In this document: one piece after another, positions 47,541 to 57,586 of the stretch | Numbering within the stretch: the stretch's first letter is position 1 | Layout of the letters: every line of letters begins with the position of its first letter | Origin: Marasmius tenuissimus | Lineage: Eukaryota > Basidiomycota > Agaricomycetes > Agaricales > Marasmiaceae | DNA length: 64,000 nucleotides | Direction of reading: 5' to 3' | Assembly (NCBI GenBank): GCA_029532415.1 | Contig: JAQOTA010000044.1 | Span: 124,001 to 188,000, forward strand | Notes under the pieces: model-generated | Database searches by the model: none | Told to the model about the DNA's origin: nothing | What the model saw: only the letters and a program-made list of their open reading frames with translations | Program-made: the position numbers and the translations under genes

Positions 47541-48446
47541 ATGTATTCACGAGCCAAAGAAAATCGTCATATCTGCCGATGGAGATTGGTGGTTGACTTG
47601 TGCACCAACTTGACCAGGTTGTTGAATTATTTTGACCACGCAAAATGCGTGACTCATACACTGCATGAGGACATACACTATCCAGACTCACTATGGGGAC
47701 TTGCACACAACTATCAAACAATAGCGTGGTGGCACCATGACTGTGATGGGAAGATGACAGTTGTTAACACAGAGACTGGTGCAAAAGTGTGGACATTATT
47801 CAGATCTCAACAAGGCCTCTCGGCAATGGATGTACAGGAAGTACAGCTGTGGTTAGCCTCCCAAAAAGAAAAACTACCCAAGTCTGAATACGGTGAGGTT
47901 ATCAATGTTCTGCTCCTACCTGGCAACACATTGTAAGCACATATAGATTTGAGAACCCAAGACATACTTACAATCAGGGGTCAGGTTCATGCCACCAGGA
48001 ATGCTTCACTTAGTCTACACACCAGTGCTGTCCATTTTTAGGGGCTCATCCTTTTGGTCGGTCAAGAGTTTACACCTCACCTTGTGGTCCAGGCAACTTG
48101 ACAGCATTTTTGCTGATATCCTCACCAATGTGGCACACAAGCATACAGCCATCTTTCAAAGCTTAGTGAGGAAAACACTGGCTCTGTCCGTCCCGGGAAG
48201 CAAATGCCAAAGTATGTATTAAGTCCTAATAATCACATGTCTGTTGGTTGACTTCCTTTAGGACTTACCAAGTCATCAATTATATGCTTCTATGATATGC
48301 TCATCAACAGTGGGACCTACGTTCCCATCATTGAGGATGACCACGATCATGATTATCCCACCCAGACAAGAATCCACGGAGAGTTATGCGCACTTGGGCT
48401 AGGCAACAAGGCATCAGTAGAGAATCCTTTCAAAGCCTTGGGCTGA
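47541..48446 (+). CDS. JmjC/cupin-like protein
   Basis: Three exons join in phase: 47541-47932, 47985-48211 and 48262-48446 (introns 52 and 50 bp), about 267 aa from the first ATG. The frame is open back to 47451, so an upstream exon is possible. Motifs match agaricomycete JmjC-like double-stranded beta-helix proteins: SLWGLAHNYQTIAWWHHDCD (candidate H-x-D iron ligands), TGAKVWTLF, then LFMPPGMLHLVYTP (candidate distal His) and FWSVKSLHLTLW. If active, it would be an Fe(II)/2-oxoglutarate oxygenase acting on histones or other proteins; many island copies are probably inactive. The promoter region is module R2 with its palindromic sites, the last of which ends seven bases before this ATG. Confidence 0.65.
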
Positions 48447-48752
48447 ATCCTCCAGCCAGCCTGCAATACAGAGGAAAAGGTACTGTGCAAACGCTCAGCT
48501 GGGCACTATGTGTTGGCGGTGAAGCTATGGGGGATGATACTTGTGGCGACAATGGATTTACAGATTCCATCTCGACCCTCAACAAGAAGAAGGTGGAGAG
48601 CTCTCAATGGGTCACAGCAGAGGTTCCGTTGATGGAATGTCCAGATAGGCTACATGAGTAATAAACTCAGTCTCAATGTTCACTGATTCCTGGTCGATCA
48701 ATAAGCACAATAAGCTCGCCAGCTCTGGAAACCCACTTTTTCTTCTTCCTCA

Positions 48753-49947
48753 ATGGCCCACAACCACGACCTCCCATACATCGAAACTCGGACCATGGTG
48801 AGAATAGGTGTCCTAAATGGTGCGTGTTCTTGCTCGCTTACCTACAGTTGGTTTAGCAGAGCTTCGTCTTCCCTGGAACCATCTAGCCTCCCTTTGGGCC
48901 TAAAAGCCATCTCAATCTGTTGGTTGAAGCCGATGTGTTGCTGCCAGGATTTTGGAGCATTTCTAACCACCCTCGGTACCCTAGCAGACAACGCCCGTTC
49001 AATGAAAGAGTTGAAGATTTCATTCCCCCTTTTCCTTCCTCCCAAAGCGAACATCTGGAAAAACATTGACACCATGCCCTCCTTCCCCACCCTCAAAATA
49101 TTTATCTGTCAACTACCCCACCGAACGATCACACCCCTACTAGTCCATATAATCACTGGATCACCCAAGCTTTGTGACGTTTGTTTGGGTCAATGCAGCG
49201 ACAACATCTGCCCCTTCAAGGAGGACCTGGACCTTCAATGCATGGGAGGTGTATCTCAACATAGTCGAGTGGAGGGTCCTCCACAATGCTTGAGAATCTT
49301 AACGACATTTCTCCCATTTTCAGAGGCATCGCTGCTCCTCCCAGCTTCCCAAAGCCCACCATCGGAGTTCACGGCTGAGGCTCTCACTCGACTCTCCGTT
49401 GATTTTGTGAGGGAGAAGACCAGTGCAGAGCTGCTCACGTCTGCCCTCCATCTTAAGTGCCCTAAATTACGGCAGTTGGCAATCCGGGAAGCTCCTTACT
49501 CGGGCCCAGAATCAGCTGGGGTTTGACTTAATTTTCATGGCTTTTCATGGCAAATATGTACTAAAGATCTCTGATTCCCAAATACAGAGAACAGGTTCAG
49601 ATCATTGTGGATCAGACTCTGACGACGACATTATCAATGACAATGTCGAGTATCTTCAGCCCCAGTATTTGCCATGGGGCAATGTAGAACGGCTTCGGCG
49701 GGGGATAGCGCAACTTCTGAATCTACAGCACCTGTCGCTAGAAACCTGGATTGTTCCTCACACCCGAGAGGAGCTCCTGATGCAGGCAAAGTCAATAGCT
49801 GCAGCCACGGGAGTCAACCAGGTAATAATGACATGGACTGGAGAACGCGCAAAGCACACAGTCAGCAGCTATCCTAGAAGTCATTTGCCTAGCATCCTCG
49901 CAAGAGACAATGTACATACAATTAGGTCTGTTCAATCGCTTCAATGA
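48753..49947 (+). CDS. LRR-like (F-box-family-like) protein, possibly broken
   Basis: ATG at 48753 (MAHNHDLPYIETRT). The first frame runs to 49526, with ARSMKELKISFPLFLPPKAN, SFPTLKIFICQLPHR, PKLCDVCLGQC and LTRLSVDFVREK, resembling irregular LRRs. It continues in another frame from about 49528 with LNLQHLSLETWIVPHTREEL, so a frameshift or unseen intron lies near 49520. GT..AG boundaries near 48798-48848 suggest a 5' intron. Similar LRR-like proteins are common in agaricomycete islands. No F-box seen. Confidence 0.4.
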
Positions 49948-49950
49948 TCC

Positions 49951-50547
49951 AGTATTCTATCTTTATAGTCAATCTTCAGCTGCAATGCTCTGCTGTGACT
50001 TGAATGTTTCTAGTTTCTACCCGAGTCGTAAGGCAGGTTCAAGTTCATAAACTCGGACTACAACTTCACACGACAGTAATAGCACCGTTGTCAATCCGCA
50101 GGAATTCAGACTCCAGCTCATGTCTAACAAATTGTTTCAACAATGTTACCACTCGGCTGAACTTGCTGCGGTATCGGCAAGGGGGCTTTAGTCACAGTCA
50201 ATGAAAGGCATCAACAAAGCGGGCGCTATAGTACAAAAAGTAACACCAATGATATCCATGCAAACACTGATCGTAACCACCGGTCTAAGCATTGTCATCA
50301 TGTCATTTGAACATGCACCAGTAAGATAGGAGTCGGCAATATTCATGAAAGCGCCTTTGTCAATGGCGCTAATAGTATTGAAATTGGTTGGTGCCGAAGG
50401 TCTGAGCATTGAACTTCATTGCTACAAGGATAAGATCAAAGTGAGATAGTCGTGTGTAACAATGGAACCTTTGGACGGGTGCAGCAAAGCTGATTGGGAC
50501 AGACACAGTGATACAAGCATTGTCATTGCGTTGTTACAAGAAGGGCT
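49951..50547. other. intergenic
   Basis: No gene recognised. A 73-codon minus-strand frame at 50188-50409 has no support. Confidence 0.35.
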
Positions 50548-51369
50548 GTGAGCCTCAAGTCGAGTCCCAAGTATCGAAACATCAAATGCCTCTCAGGTTC
50601 TCAGCTGATAAGTATAAATGGCAAGGCTGAGACTGAGAATCTGTATCATCAAATGTCCCCATCCAAAATTCGAATGGACCTTGGAATAGACCTGGGAAGT
50701 GACTTTAGTATTCCTGGCCTTGGTGGGCCTTACAGCTCAGAACCCCTCGAGCTCCCACCCCTCCCCTCCAACACTTTTGACCCTTACACGCTCCCACCAG
50801 CGCCAGTGTCAGAAGACAACCTAGATATAGGAGCCCAGGTACCAGATGAGCTTGAGTCCAAGTAACAAAGTGTCAAAACAGGATTAACTTTGGTTTACAT
50901 TGACAGGTGCTCCTGGCCCTCAGGCTGCTGGCAGCAGCGGCCCTCAAGCTGCTGGCAATAACAGTTCCATTGAGGCTTCGCTGGGAGACATTGCGACCGC
51001 CATTGTGAACATGAAAGAAGCAGTTGAAATGGTTGCAATAGACCAGGCATCAAGCCTGTGTGACATTCAGGTTAGGCTGAACGAGAATCTCGTTGAGATC
51101 ACGCAAGGGATGGATGAGGCCACCCAGTGATACTGAGAGATAAATCAAGCTCTGGAAGATCACGGTGAGGGGTTTGCAGAGATCGAAAGCAGACTGAGAG
51201 AGATAGGCAAAAGGCGACTTGTAACTGGTACGAGGTTAAGCCATATGGAAGGGAGACTCGCAGGTGTGGAGAGGCGGCTTGTGAACATGGATGGAGTGCT
51301 AGGGGAGATGAATCTTGTCCTTGCATCCATATCAGCTGGGGTCTTACTGATCCAGTCGACACATGTTTA
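50548..51369 (+). pseudogene. heptad-repeat protein with two Arg-to-stop changes
   Basis: The first exon (50548-50865) is Pro/Ser-rich (PLELPPLPSNTFDPYTLPPA). A GT..AG intron (about 50863-50927) leads to a repeat (GPQAAGSSGPQAAG) and a long amphipathic helix (IEASLGDIATAIVNMKEAVE, VRLNENLVEITQGMDEA). Two TGA codons (51128-51130 and 51134-51136) occur in the phrase Q-x-Y-x-EINQALEDHGEGF, where CGA (Arg) would fit. The frame then continues through AEIESRLREIGKRRL, MEGRLAGVERRLVNMDG and a hydrophobic end (LASISAGVLLI). The 3' part from 51169 onward is duplicated in inverted orientation at 54892-55354. No family recognised. Confidence 0.5.
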
Positions 51370-51629
51370 GCAATAATCCACTGGGAAGCAGCCAACTCTA
51401 TGATTTTGTTTCTTGTTGTACATAGGGGCCCATTGCTCACCTATTCCTTGCCAAAACTCTGCTTTGTCGATCATAGACTATTCTCACGTAAATGTATGGT
51501 ATTGGTAACAATGCCGGGTGGCGACAGATTCTTGCCAGTGCGCTGACTGAAGAAGAAGACTGCCCATCGAAGTTCAAACTGGGAGAACTTCACCGAGATC
51601 AATCTATAGCACATCATGGTTGGACACAT
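51169..51629 (+). repeat. inverted duplication, arm A (461 bp)
   Basis: Nearly identical to the reverse complement of 54892-55354. Homology begins abruptly at GGGGTTTGCAGAGATC and ends abruptly at GGTTGGACACAT. It covers the C-terminal part of the heptad-repeat gene and its 3' flank. Confidence 0.85.
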
Positions 51630-51966
51630 ACAGCAGTGTCTATCCACATACACCTTCATGATCTGGAATGTTTCTTTACACTAGATGAAATGAGCCACTC
51701 AGTAAAGTCAAGGCGCCCTTGTGTGTAAGTAGCTGGAACTCACAATACATCACAATTTTGACAGGTAATGCACCTGGTCTAGCCATGTTCAGGTGCTCCA
51801 GCATCGCTTTCAGCTTGAGAGGTAAGTCAACTATAGCAGGCTTCATAGGCCATACCCCTCCCACATATTCGACTAGTGTTACGCGGAGCAGCCTGAGTGG
51901 GGAACAGGGGCTTTGAACCGATGATTCGGCAGTATTTTCGAGCACATATGATCATGGGCAGCATGC

Positions 51967-53030
51967 ACCCTCTCTGTTTGGTTGTAGTACTACCGTGGAG
52001 TCAGGATTGTGAAAATCAATGATTACAGCTCAGGCACAACATTTCCACCCTCAATATCGGACAGATGATGAGAGGAAGCAGACTGTATTGAGAAGTGTAT
52101 GAACATTGGGAGAGAAATACAGTGTGATCTGGGATTTCAGCGTCTTCTTCGATTTCCAATGTGACTGAGTCCAATGAGCAGTCCATATGGCAGCTAGAAG
52201 TGCAAAAGAGAAATATGCATCAGATATTTCGCGAGGATTTTGCCTTGGCAGGTCAGTGAACTCACTTCGGTAGCAAACCACAAAACCTTTCTGTATCTGA
52301 CCCTCTGGGTTCTAAATACCATTATGCAAGCATTGCAGAGCAAGCCCTCGGAGAGCATGTACCTTGTAGAGCTGTCACAAGATCCCAGTAGTAGAGGCTG
52401 AAAAGACAAGGTGATTTATCGACAGCTGACTGTCAACAGGGGAAGGGACATTTCGAGGTAGACAAGTCATTGAAAGTAACTGGTGAAGTTCAAAGCGGAC
52501 CGGGAATCCAGAGGGAATGTCTGAGGATTAGTCAGCACATCCATTTCCAGCCATCACTGCCACAGCGCACAGCGTTCCAACTTTGTTGACTCCTCCTCTC
52601 ATCTCATCTCCATCGTACAGAGTCAGCTCTGGATGCACAAATCGGCCTTGGCGGATGGAACAATTTTTTTTTTGCTTGCACACACTTGCCGAGGTGCTCA
52701 AAGTCAGCTCTGGAATTTCATCTCAGCCTGGCTGGCCTTTCATCTCCTCTCTGTCGCTTCAGGCCCGTCCAGTATTAGCTCTGGATTCGCAGATAAATTC
52801 ATTTGAGGCCATCATAGCTGCTAATGACGATTGGCAGCTCTTGGTCAAATTGGCATATCTCCTCTCAAATCCTCTTTGTCGTCGCTTCAGCCTTGTTCAG
52901 AGTCAGCTCTGGATTTGTGGACATGTCTGTTGAGAGACCCTCAGAGCTGATTCTGAACATTGGATGAGGACCTTCCCTCTTTCCTGTCAGTTTGGCCTTG
53001 TCCAGAGTCAGCGCTGGATTTGCGGATATG
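51967..53030 (+). repeat. island module R3 with expanded palindromic-site array
   Basis: 51967-52712 repeats R1. GACAGCTGACTGTC is at 52421-52434. CAGAGTCAGCTCTG-type sites follow at 52618-52631, 52699-52712 (one change), about 52779 (degenerate), 52898-52911, 52942-52955 (CAGAGCTGATTCTG) and 53003-53016 (one change). The array ends about 95 bp before a TATA box. Confidence 0.8.
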
Positions 53031-53110
53031 TTTGTTGAAGGCCATCATAGCCATATGCTATATTCTTACTTACCTATGTTCTATGACTCGTAGATAGACA
53101 AGGACTCTTG

Positions 53111-53118
53111 TATAAAAG
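53111..53118 (+). promoter_or_regulatory. TATA box of the gene at 53346
   Basis: GTATAAAAG lies about 95 bp downstream of the R3 palindromic sites and 235 bp before the ATG. A CAA/TC-rich leader follows (53130-53210). Confidence 0.5.
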
Positions 53119-53345
53119 CTGGAGACTTTGCATCTCAAAGCTTTAGGACAATCTGCTCGACTATCACCTCTAGCAAGCATCTGCAAGAACACAAGAATTC
53201 TCTTATAGTCAATATGTGAGGTTTTAGTTTCATCTCACTGTGCATTCAACTATGCTGGTTCAATAATAATGTCCCACAAGAAAGAAGTTTTGTACCATGG
53301 GCCGCTTTGGGACTTGAAAAGGTCAAATGGCATGGTCTCGCAATC

Positions 53346-53789
53346 ATGGACTTTACAAATGATCCCTTTAGCATCCCCACCTCTGATCCGTTTGAAGCGG
53401 GCCCCTCCCAACCCCCACCTCAACCTTCACCTCAACCCTCAACGACTGCCACTGCATCTACTGGGCCTTCCCGCCCCAAAAAGAAAAAGAACAGTCACAA
53501 GCAACCTTGTATGTATTCCCTCTCTTATTACTGTGTAAATAGCGGACCTAGTGTCACTAATACAGATCAGAAATCCAAGGCCCAGCTGCGCTCTCAACCT
53601 CAAGTCAAGAGAGATAAATTCAGAGAAATTCGCGGTCTCTTCTCCCCCCCGATGTTTGGACGGACGCACTTGTCGCTATTGACAGAAGACACCAGCCCTG
53701 GAAGGGCGAGATCATCAATCAGGGATAAGCTTTCCCAGAGCCTGGCTACATTCTACATATCCCACCAGAGAAAATGTGTCGAGTTGTAG
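53346..53789 (+). CDS. small spliced Pro/Lys-rich protein, unrecognised
   Basis: Exons 53346-53508 and 53566-53789 join in phase across a 57-bp intron, giving about 128 aa. The first exon is MDFTNDPFSIPTSDPFEAGP followed by Pro/Gln repeats and a basic run (RPKKKKN). The second reads QVKRDKFREIRGLFSPPMFG and ends SHQRKCVEL. No family known to me; the basic run suggests a nuclear protein. A TATA box and module R3 lie directly upstream. Confidence 0.45.
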   Translation: MDFTNDPFSIPTSDPFEAGPSQPPPQPSPQPSTTATASTGPSRPKKKKNSHKQPCMYSLSYYCVNSGPSVTNTDQKSKAQLRSQPQVKRDKFREIRGLFSPPMFGRTHLSLLTEDTSPGRARSSIRDKLSQSLATFYISHQRKCVEL

Positions 53790-54497
53790 AAAACTGGTTG
53801 CATGTTTGTGATGTTCTCATTTTCTGTATCATGTTGCACTGATTTGAGCCTGGCCCCACGACAACTGCCTGGTCAGAATCTTTCTTGGCTGGGAGAACAA
53901 AGGTCAGAGAATACAGCAGATGAACTCGTGACCATGGAATGCTGGGCCACAAAGTTTTATTGTCAGCCGTTCTGCGAGAAATTTGGTTGGCCTCCAATCC
54001 TGCCCCACCACGTTGACAGTTTTAGGTGAGTTGCTGTTCATCTTCATATCTCTGGCACTTATACTAACTTGACACAAGTTTTACCGCTTTAGTACCCTGT
54101 AAAGACATTCTGTGAATTTATACTGACATTTTGAACTCTCCTTGGGGCCCATATACTCTGAGGAAATACACATGATCAAAGTCTGATGCATTCTAGCTCA
54201 CCTCGGCATATATATGCTTGGCCGGCCCACAATCTGGATATCCGGTTGGACTGAGCGCTCAGAAGTTGGGCACTTAAAACTGGCCTTTTGAAAATGACTC
54301 ATTTAGCGAGTTTTCCATTCCAGTGGGTCCTAGAACAATAGAAAATGATTTTTCTTTCTGCGCTTGAAGCTGTATGGGCTCCGCTGAACAATTCTTTGCC
54401 ATCAAGGCAACACAGGACAATGAACAATGATCACAAACAGTGACCTGGGCAGCTCACTCAAGCACAAACTCCATCTCTTCTCATCCAGCAGCCTCTA
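53790..54497. other. intergenic
   Basis: No domain in any frame. AT-rich sequence immediately upstream of the T5orf172-type gene. Confidence 0.35.
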
Positions 54498-54900
54498 ATG
54501 GGGTACAAACCTACTCAGTCTCTTTCTTTTCATCTATGGCTCACCAAAAACAGAAGACACTATGAACACGATACCAAGGGGCAAGTCTACCTTCTACATG
54601 GTCGACTACGTGATGGGACCGTTATCTGGAAGGTTGGGAGGTCAAAAAACGCCCCAAAGCAAATTGAACAGCACCAGAAGCAATGCAGGATCGCACAATG
54701 GACCATAGGAGGCATATGGAACGTCAAGAGATGCAAAAAAATTGGTGAGTGTCTTGTTTTTTTGCCCTGAGCCATGTGCTGACCTTCATCAAGAATCCAG
54801 CATTCAAACCGTGCTTCAGATGGACAGATTTGTGCTATATGGATGGAAATGCCTGTGAGCAGCACAACAATCCTGAATCCTTGTATATGCTCCATGTGTC
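54498..54900 (+). pseudogene. T5orf172/MUG113-type (GIY-YIG-like) protein, truncated
   Basis: ATG at 54498, first exon to 54744. GQVYLLHGRLRDGTVIWKVG is followed by RSKNAPKQIEQHQKQC and RCKKI. This is the conserved core of the T5orf172/DUF1766 family, a GIY-YIG nuclease relative (K-V-G-R-S/T-x-N-x-P-x-R/Q). A donor at 54745 opens an intron; the next stretch (about 54801-54890) does not show the family's C-terminal helix. Inverted-duplication arm B starts at 54892, so the gene appears cut by it. Family members in fungi are mostly uncharacterised; nuclease activity is not shown. Confidence 0.6.
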
Positions 54901-55354
54901 CAACCATGATGTGCTATAGATTGATCTCGGTGAAGTTCTCCCAGTTTGAACTTCGATGGGCAGTCTTCTTCTTCAGTCAGCGCACTGGCAAGAATCTGTC
55001 GCCACCCGGCATTGTTACCAATACCATACATTTACGTGAGAATAGTCTATGATCGACAAAGCAGAGTTTTGGCAAGGAATAGGTGAGCAATGGGCCCCTA
55101 TGTACAACAAGAAACAAAATCATAGAGTTGGCTGCTTCCCAGTGGATTATTGCTAAACATGTGTCGACTGGATCAGTAAGACCCCAGCTGATATGGATGC
55201 AAGGACAAGATTCATCTCCCCTAGCACTCCATCCATGTTCACAAGCCGCCTCTCCACACCTGCGAGTCTCCCTTCCATATGGCTTAACCTCGTACCAGTT
55301 ACAAGTCGCCTTTTGCCTATCTCTCTCAGTCTGCTTTTGATCTCTGCAAACCCC
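54892..55354 (-). repeat. inverted duplication, arm B (463 bp)
   Basis: Reverse-complement copy of 51169-51629 at near identity. On the minus strand it carries a frame of about 95 codons shared with the C-terminal part of the heptad-repeat gene, here fused to unrelated sequence (RFTTIRRLRILGFAEIKSRL). Confidence 0.85.
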
Positions 55355-56915
55355 AGAATTCTCAGTCTGCGTATTGTTGTAAAGCGCCACTCGCGGTGTA
55401 TAATAAAATCTAACTCATAGGTCAAATCCTCTCCCAACACTCAAGAGTGTAGCTGAAGGGTGTGGGAATTGGGGATCGGCGTTGATCGTAGGTTCCGCTC
55501 TTAGCCAGACTGGAATAGTAGGCTGAAGGAAATCTGACTCAAGAAACTATCCAACTAAGGTAGCTTCGCCTCTGAAACCAGTTTGGAGGTCAAAAGTGGG
55601 GTTCGGAAGAGAGGTTTATAGGTTGTTTCGGGGAGTGTAGAGTTTGTTTGGTGCTTCGGAAGTGCATTCTTAGGCTTCAACTAGCTTCAGAACCACTCGA
55701 ACAGCGAGGGGCAACAAGACAATCAAATCAAACAATGGCAATAAGACTCCAATCAAGTCTGTCAATAACCGAAGACCAACTGTCAACGGCAAACAATATC
55801 CTTGGCCCAATTAGCTTCGGAAGTTCAACAATAGCTCAGCCAGTCAAGTCGGCGTCCCAGACAAACAATGCAAAGTCAAGGTCAAGCAAGTGTTCAATGG
55901 ATTTTCTAGGTTTGGGCAAACAAAGTTCTATTCCATTCTAATGTCTCTCCAGAAGCGCTCCCAAGTCAACTAACTACCCAACAAGTGGAATAGCTTTGTA
56001 TCCTCTGAATACTAATTGTATGGATTGCTTGGGGATTCTTGATGAAAACCCCACTGCTTATATACCCTAGGATGCTCTAATTCTACCGAATTGTACAAAT
56101 ATCGAATAAACCATGCCTCGGAGGCATAAACTACCTACTTTGGAATATACTTGGAGAGTTTTTGTGTTTAATCTACGCTTTTGAACCCCAAAGTCAAAAC
56201 CGACAATTTGCTTTGGAAGTATCATCAGCCTCGAACATTCTCTAACATTCTTTTCTTCCGGGTCTCTCCTATCAATGGTTCCGTTCTGCCTATCTGCCTC
56301 CGCAGCATTGATTCTCCGGTTCTAGACTCTTCAATCGTCATAGGTCATCCTGTTCTGTCCGCCTCCGAAGCATATACTCCCTTTGTCTGAAGCAAAGTAC
56401 TTGCCTCTGAAGTGCTACTAGATGTTCATATTCATGGAGTTACCCAGACCTCCATAGCCAGGTTGATCTCCTTTCCGTAGCTCGGATAATTCTGACTTCT
56501 TGCCACCCATATGGTCGCCCCACTATATCCAATCTTGGTGCCTTGGATACCGGGTAATAGTTCAATGGTTCAGCCAGAACTCCTACTCGATTCTTTGGTA
56601 CACCATTCCTTTCTTTCTTAGTCCCTTGCCTTCTAGTGCAGTTGAGCGCTGCGTTTTGCTACCAGCACCAACTATGCCCTTAGTACAGTCAATATCTCAA
56701 TGTACAAGTACGAGGGAGGTACGTCAACAGTACAACTCCTTCAATCACTTCTCGATCATTGTTTAGCACCCAGTGCCTGGTTCGGATCCACGCCTCGGAA
56801 GCGCTAATTTCCTAGTTTCCAAAGTAAGATTTCCACTTCAGCGGCAAGTCCAGAGGTCAGTATAACCAAATACTAGGTCGTCCCAATTCCTTGCTTACTT
56901 TCCCCTGAGCGCACT
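55355..56915. other. noncoding, GC-palindrome-bearing sequence
   Basis: Open frames at 55648-55941, 56181-56390 and 56500-56766 overlap GC palindromes and show no domain or intron support. I regard the stretch as noncoding. Confidence 0.4.
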
Positions 56916-57586
56916 ATGGCACACTTGCGCAATATTGAAGATCACTTCCGCAACTTGCTCTATAGTAAGTCTTTTGATTTTCTAAATTCCGAGGCGACCT
57001 TCTGACTTCCTCTCCAGAGTTGTATAAGCTCTGGTGGTATCCAGAAGATTACTCTGATACAATCAAGGAGCGCCGCATCATCCTACCCATTCCACTCGAT
57101 GCAGAACGAGAGGCTATCCTCGGAATCATCTTCCAGCAGTTCTTCCTCAGTTGCCACAGATCCATCTACTGGGGCTACGTGATTCGTTACGACATGATTC
57201 AGGACGAAATCTATCTCTGCGAGGACACCTTTGACCACTTCATTCCTTGCGACGCCAGGTCTGTCATCGACATGGTCGCCGAGTCCATTGCTCGAGTTGG
57301 TTTCCTCGACTTCAAAACCGCTCATACTCCTGGAGCCGTCAATGCTTGGATCGACGCCGTCATCAGTTGTGCTGAGTGCCCAGCACCTCCAAAGCTTGAC
57401 TATACCAAGCTCTCGTTCTTCAAGTACTCCCCTGTCATGGGTTGTTGGCTCTCTCGATCCTTTTCTTTCTATAATCCTATTTTATGCGATCCATTCTATA
57501 CCGATTATCTAGATCATGAAACCTCATTGATTCTTATTATCCTGAAGATTCCGACGCAGATAATTACTTCAGTTGGGATGAGGTAG
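56916..57586 (+). CDS. spliced ORF within the GC-palindrome tract, unrecognised
   Basis: ATG at 56916 (MAHLRNIEDHFRNLLY); a 53-bp intron (56965-57017) joins in phase to a frame open to 57586, about 205 aa. Visible sequence: LWWYPEDYSDTIKERR, PLDAEREAILGIIFQQFFLS, IYWGYVIRYDMIQDEIYLCE, IDMVAESIARVGFLDFKTAH. The globular region ends at about 57435. The last 50 codons are low-quality, so the true 3' end may differ: a GT donor near 57440 and a frame reading YPEDSDADNYFSWDEVA at 57535-57590 suggest another exon. No domain recognised. The single intron contains one of the tract's GC motifs and the exons contain none. Confidence 0.45.

Noticed and set aside
52200..53100. CRISPR-like array from the regularly recurring CAGAGTCAGCTCTG
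   Set aside because: Repeats are 14 bp with variable spacing (44-120 bp) in a eukaryotic genome; an operator or subterminal-repeat array fits better.
29900..55000. Biosynthetic gene cluster
   Set aside because: No synthase, P450, transporter or tailoring enzyme is visible; the genes are transposon-associated and regulator-like.
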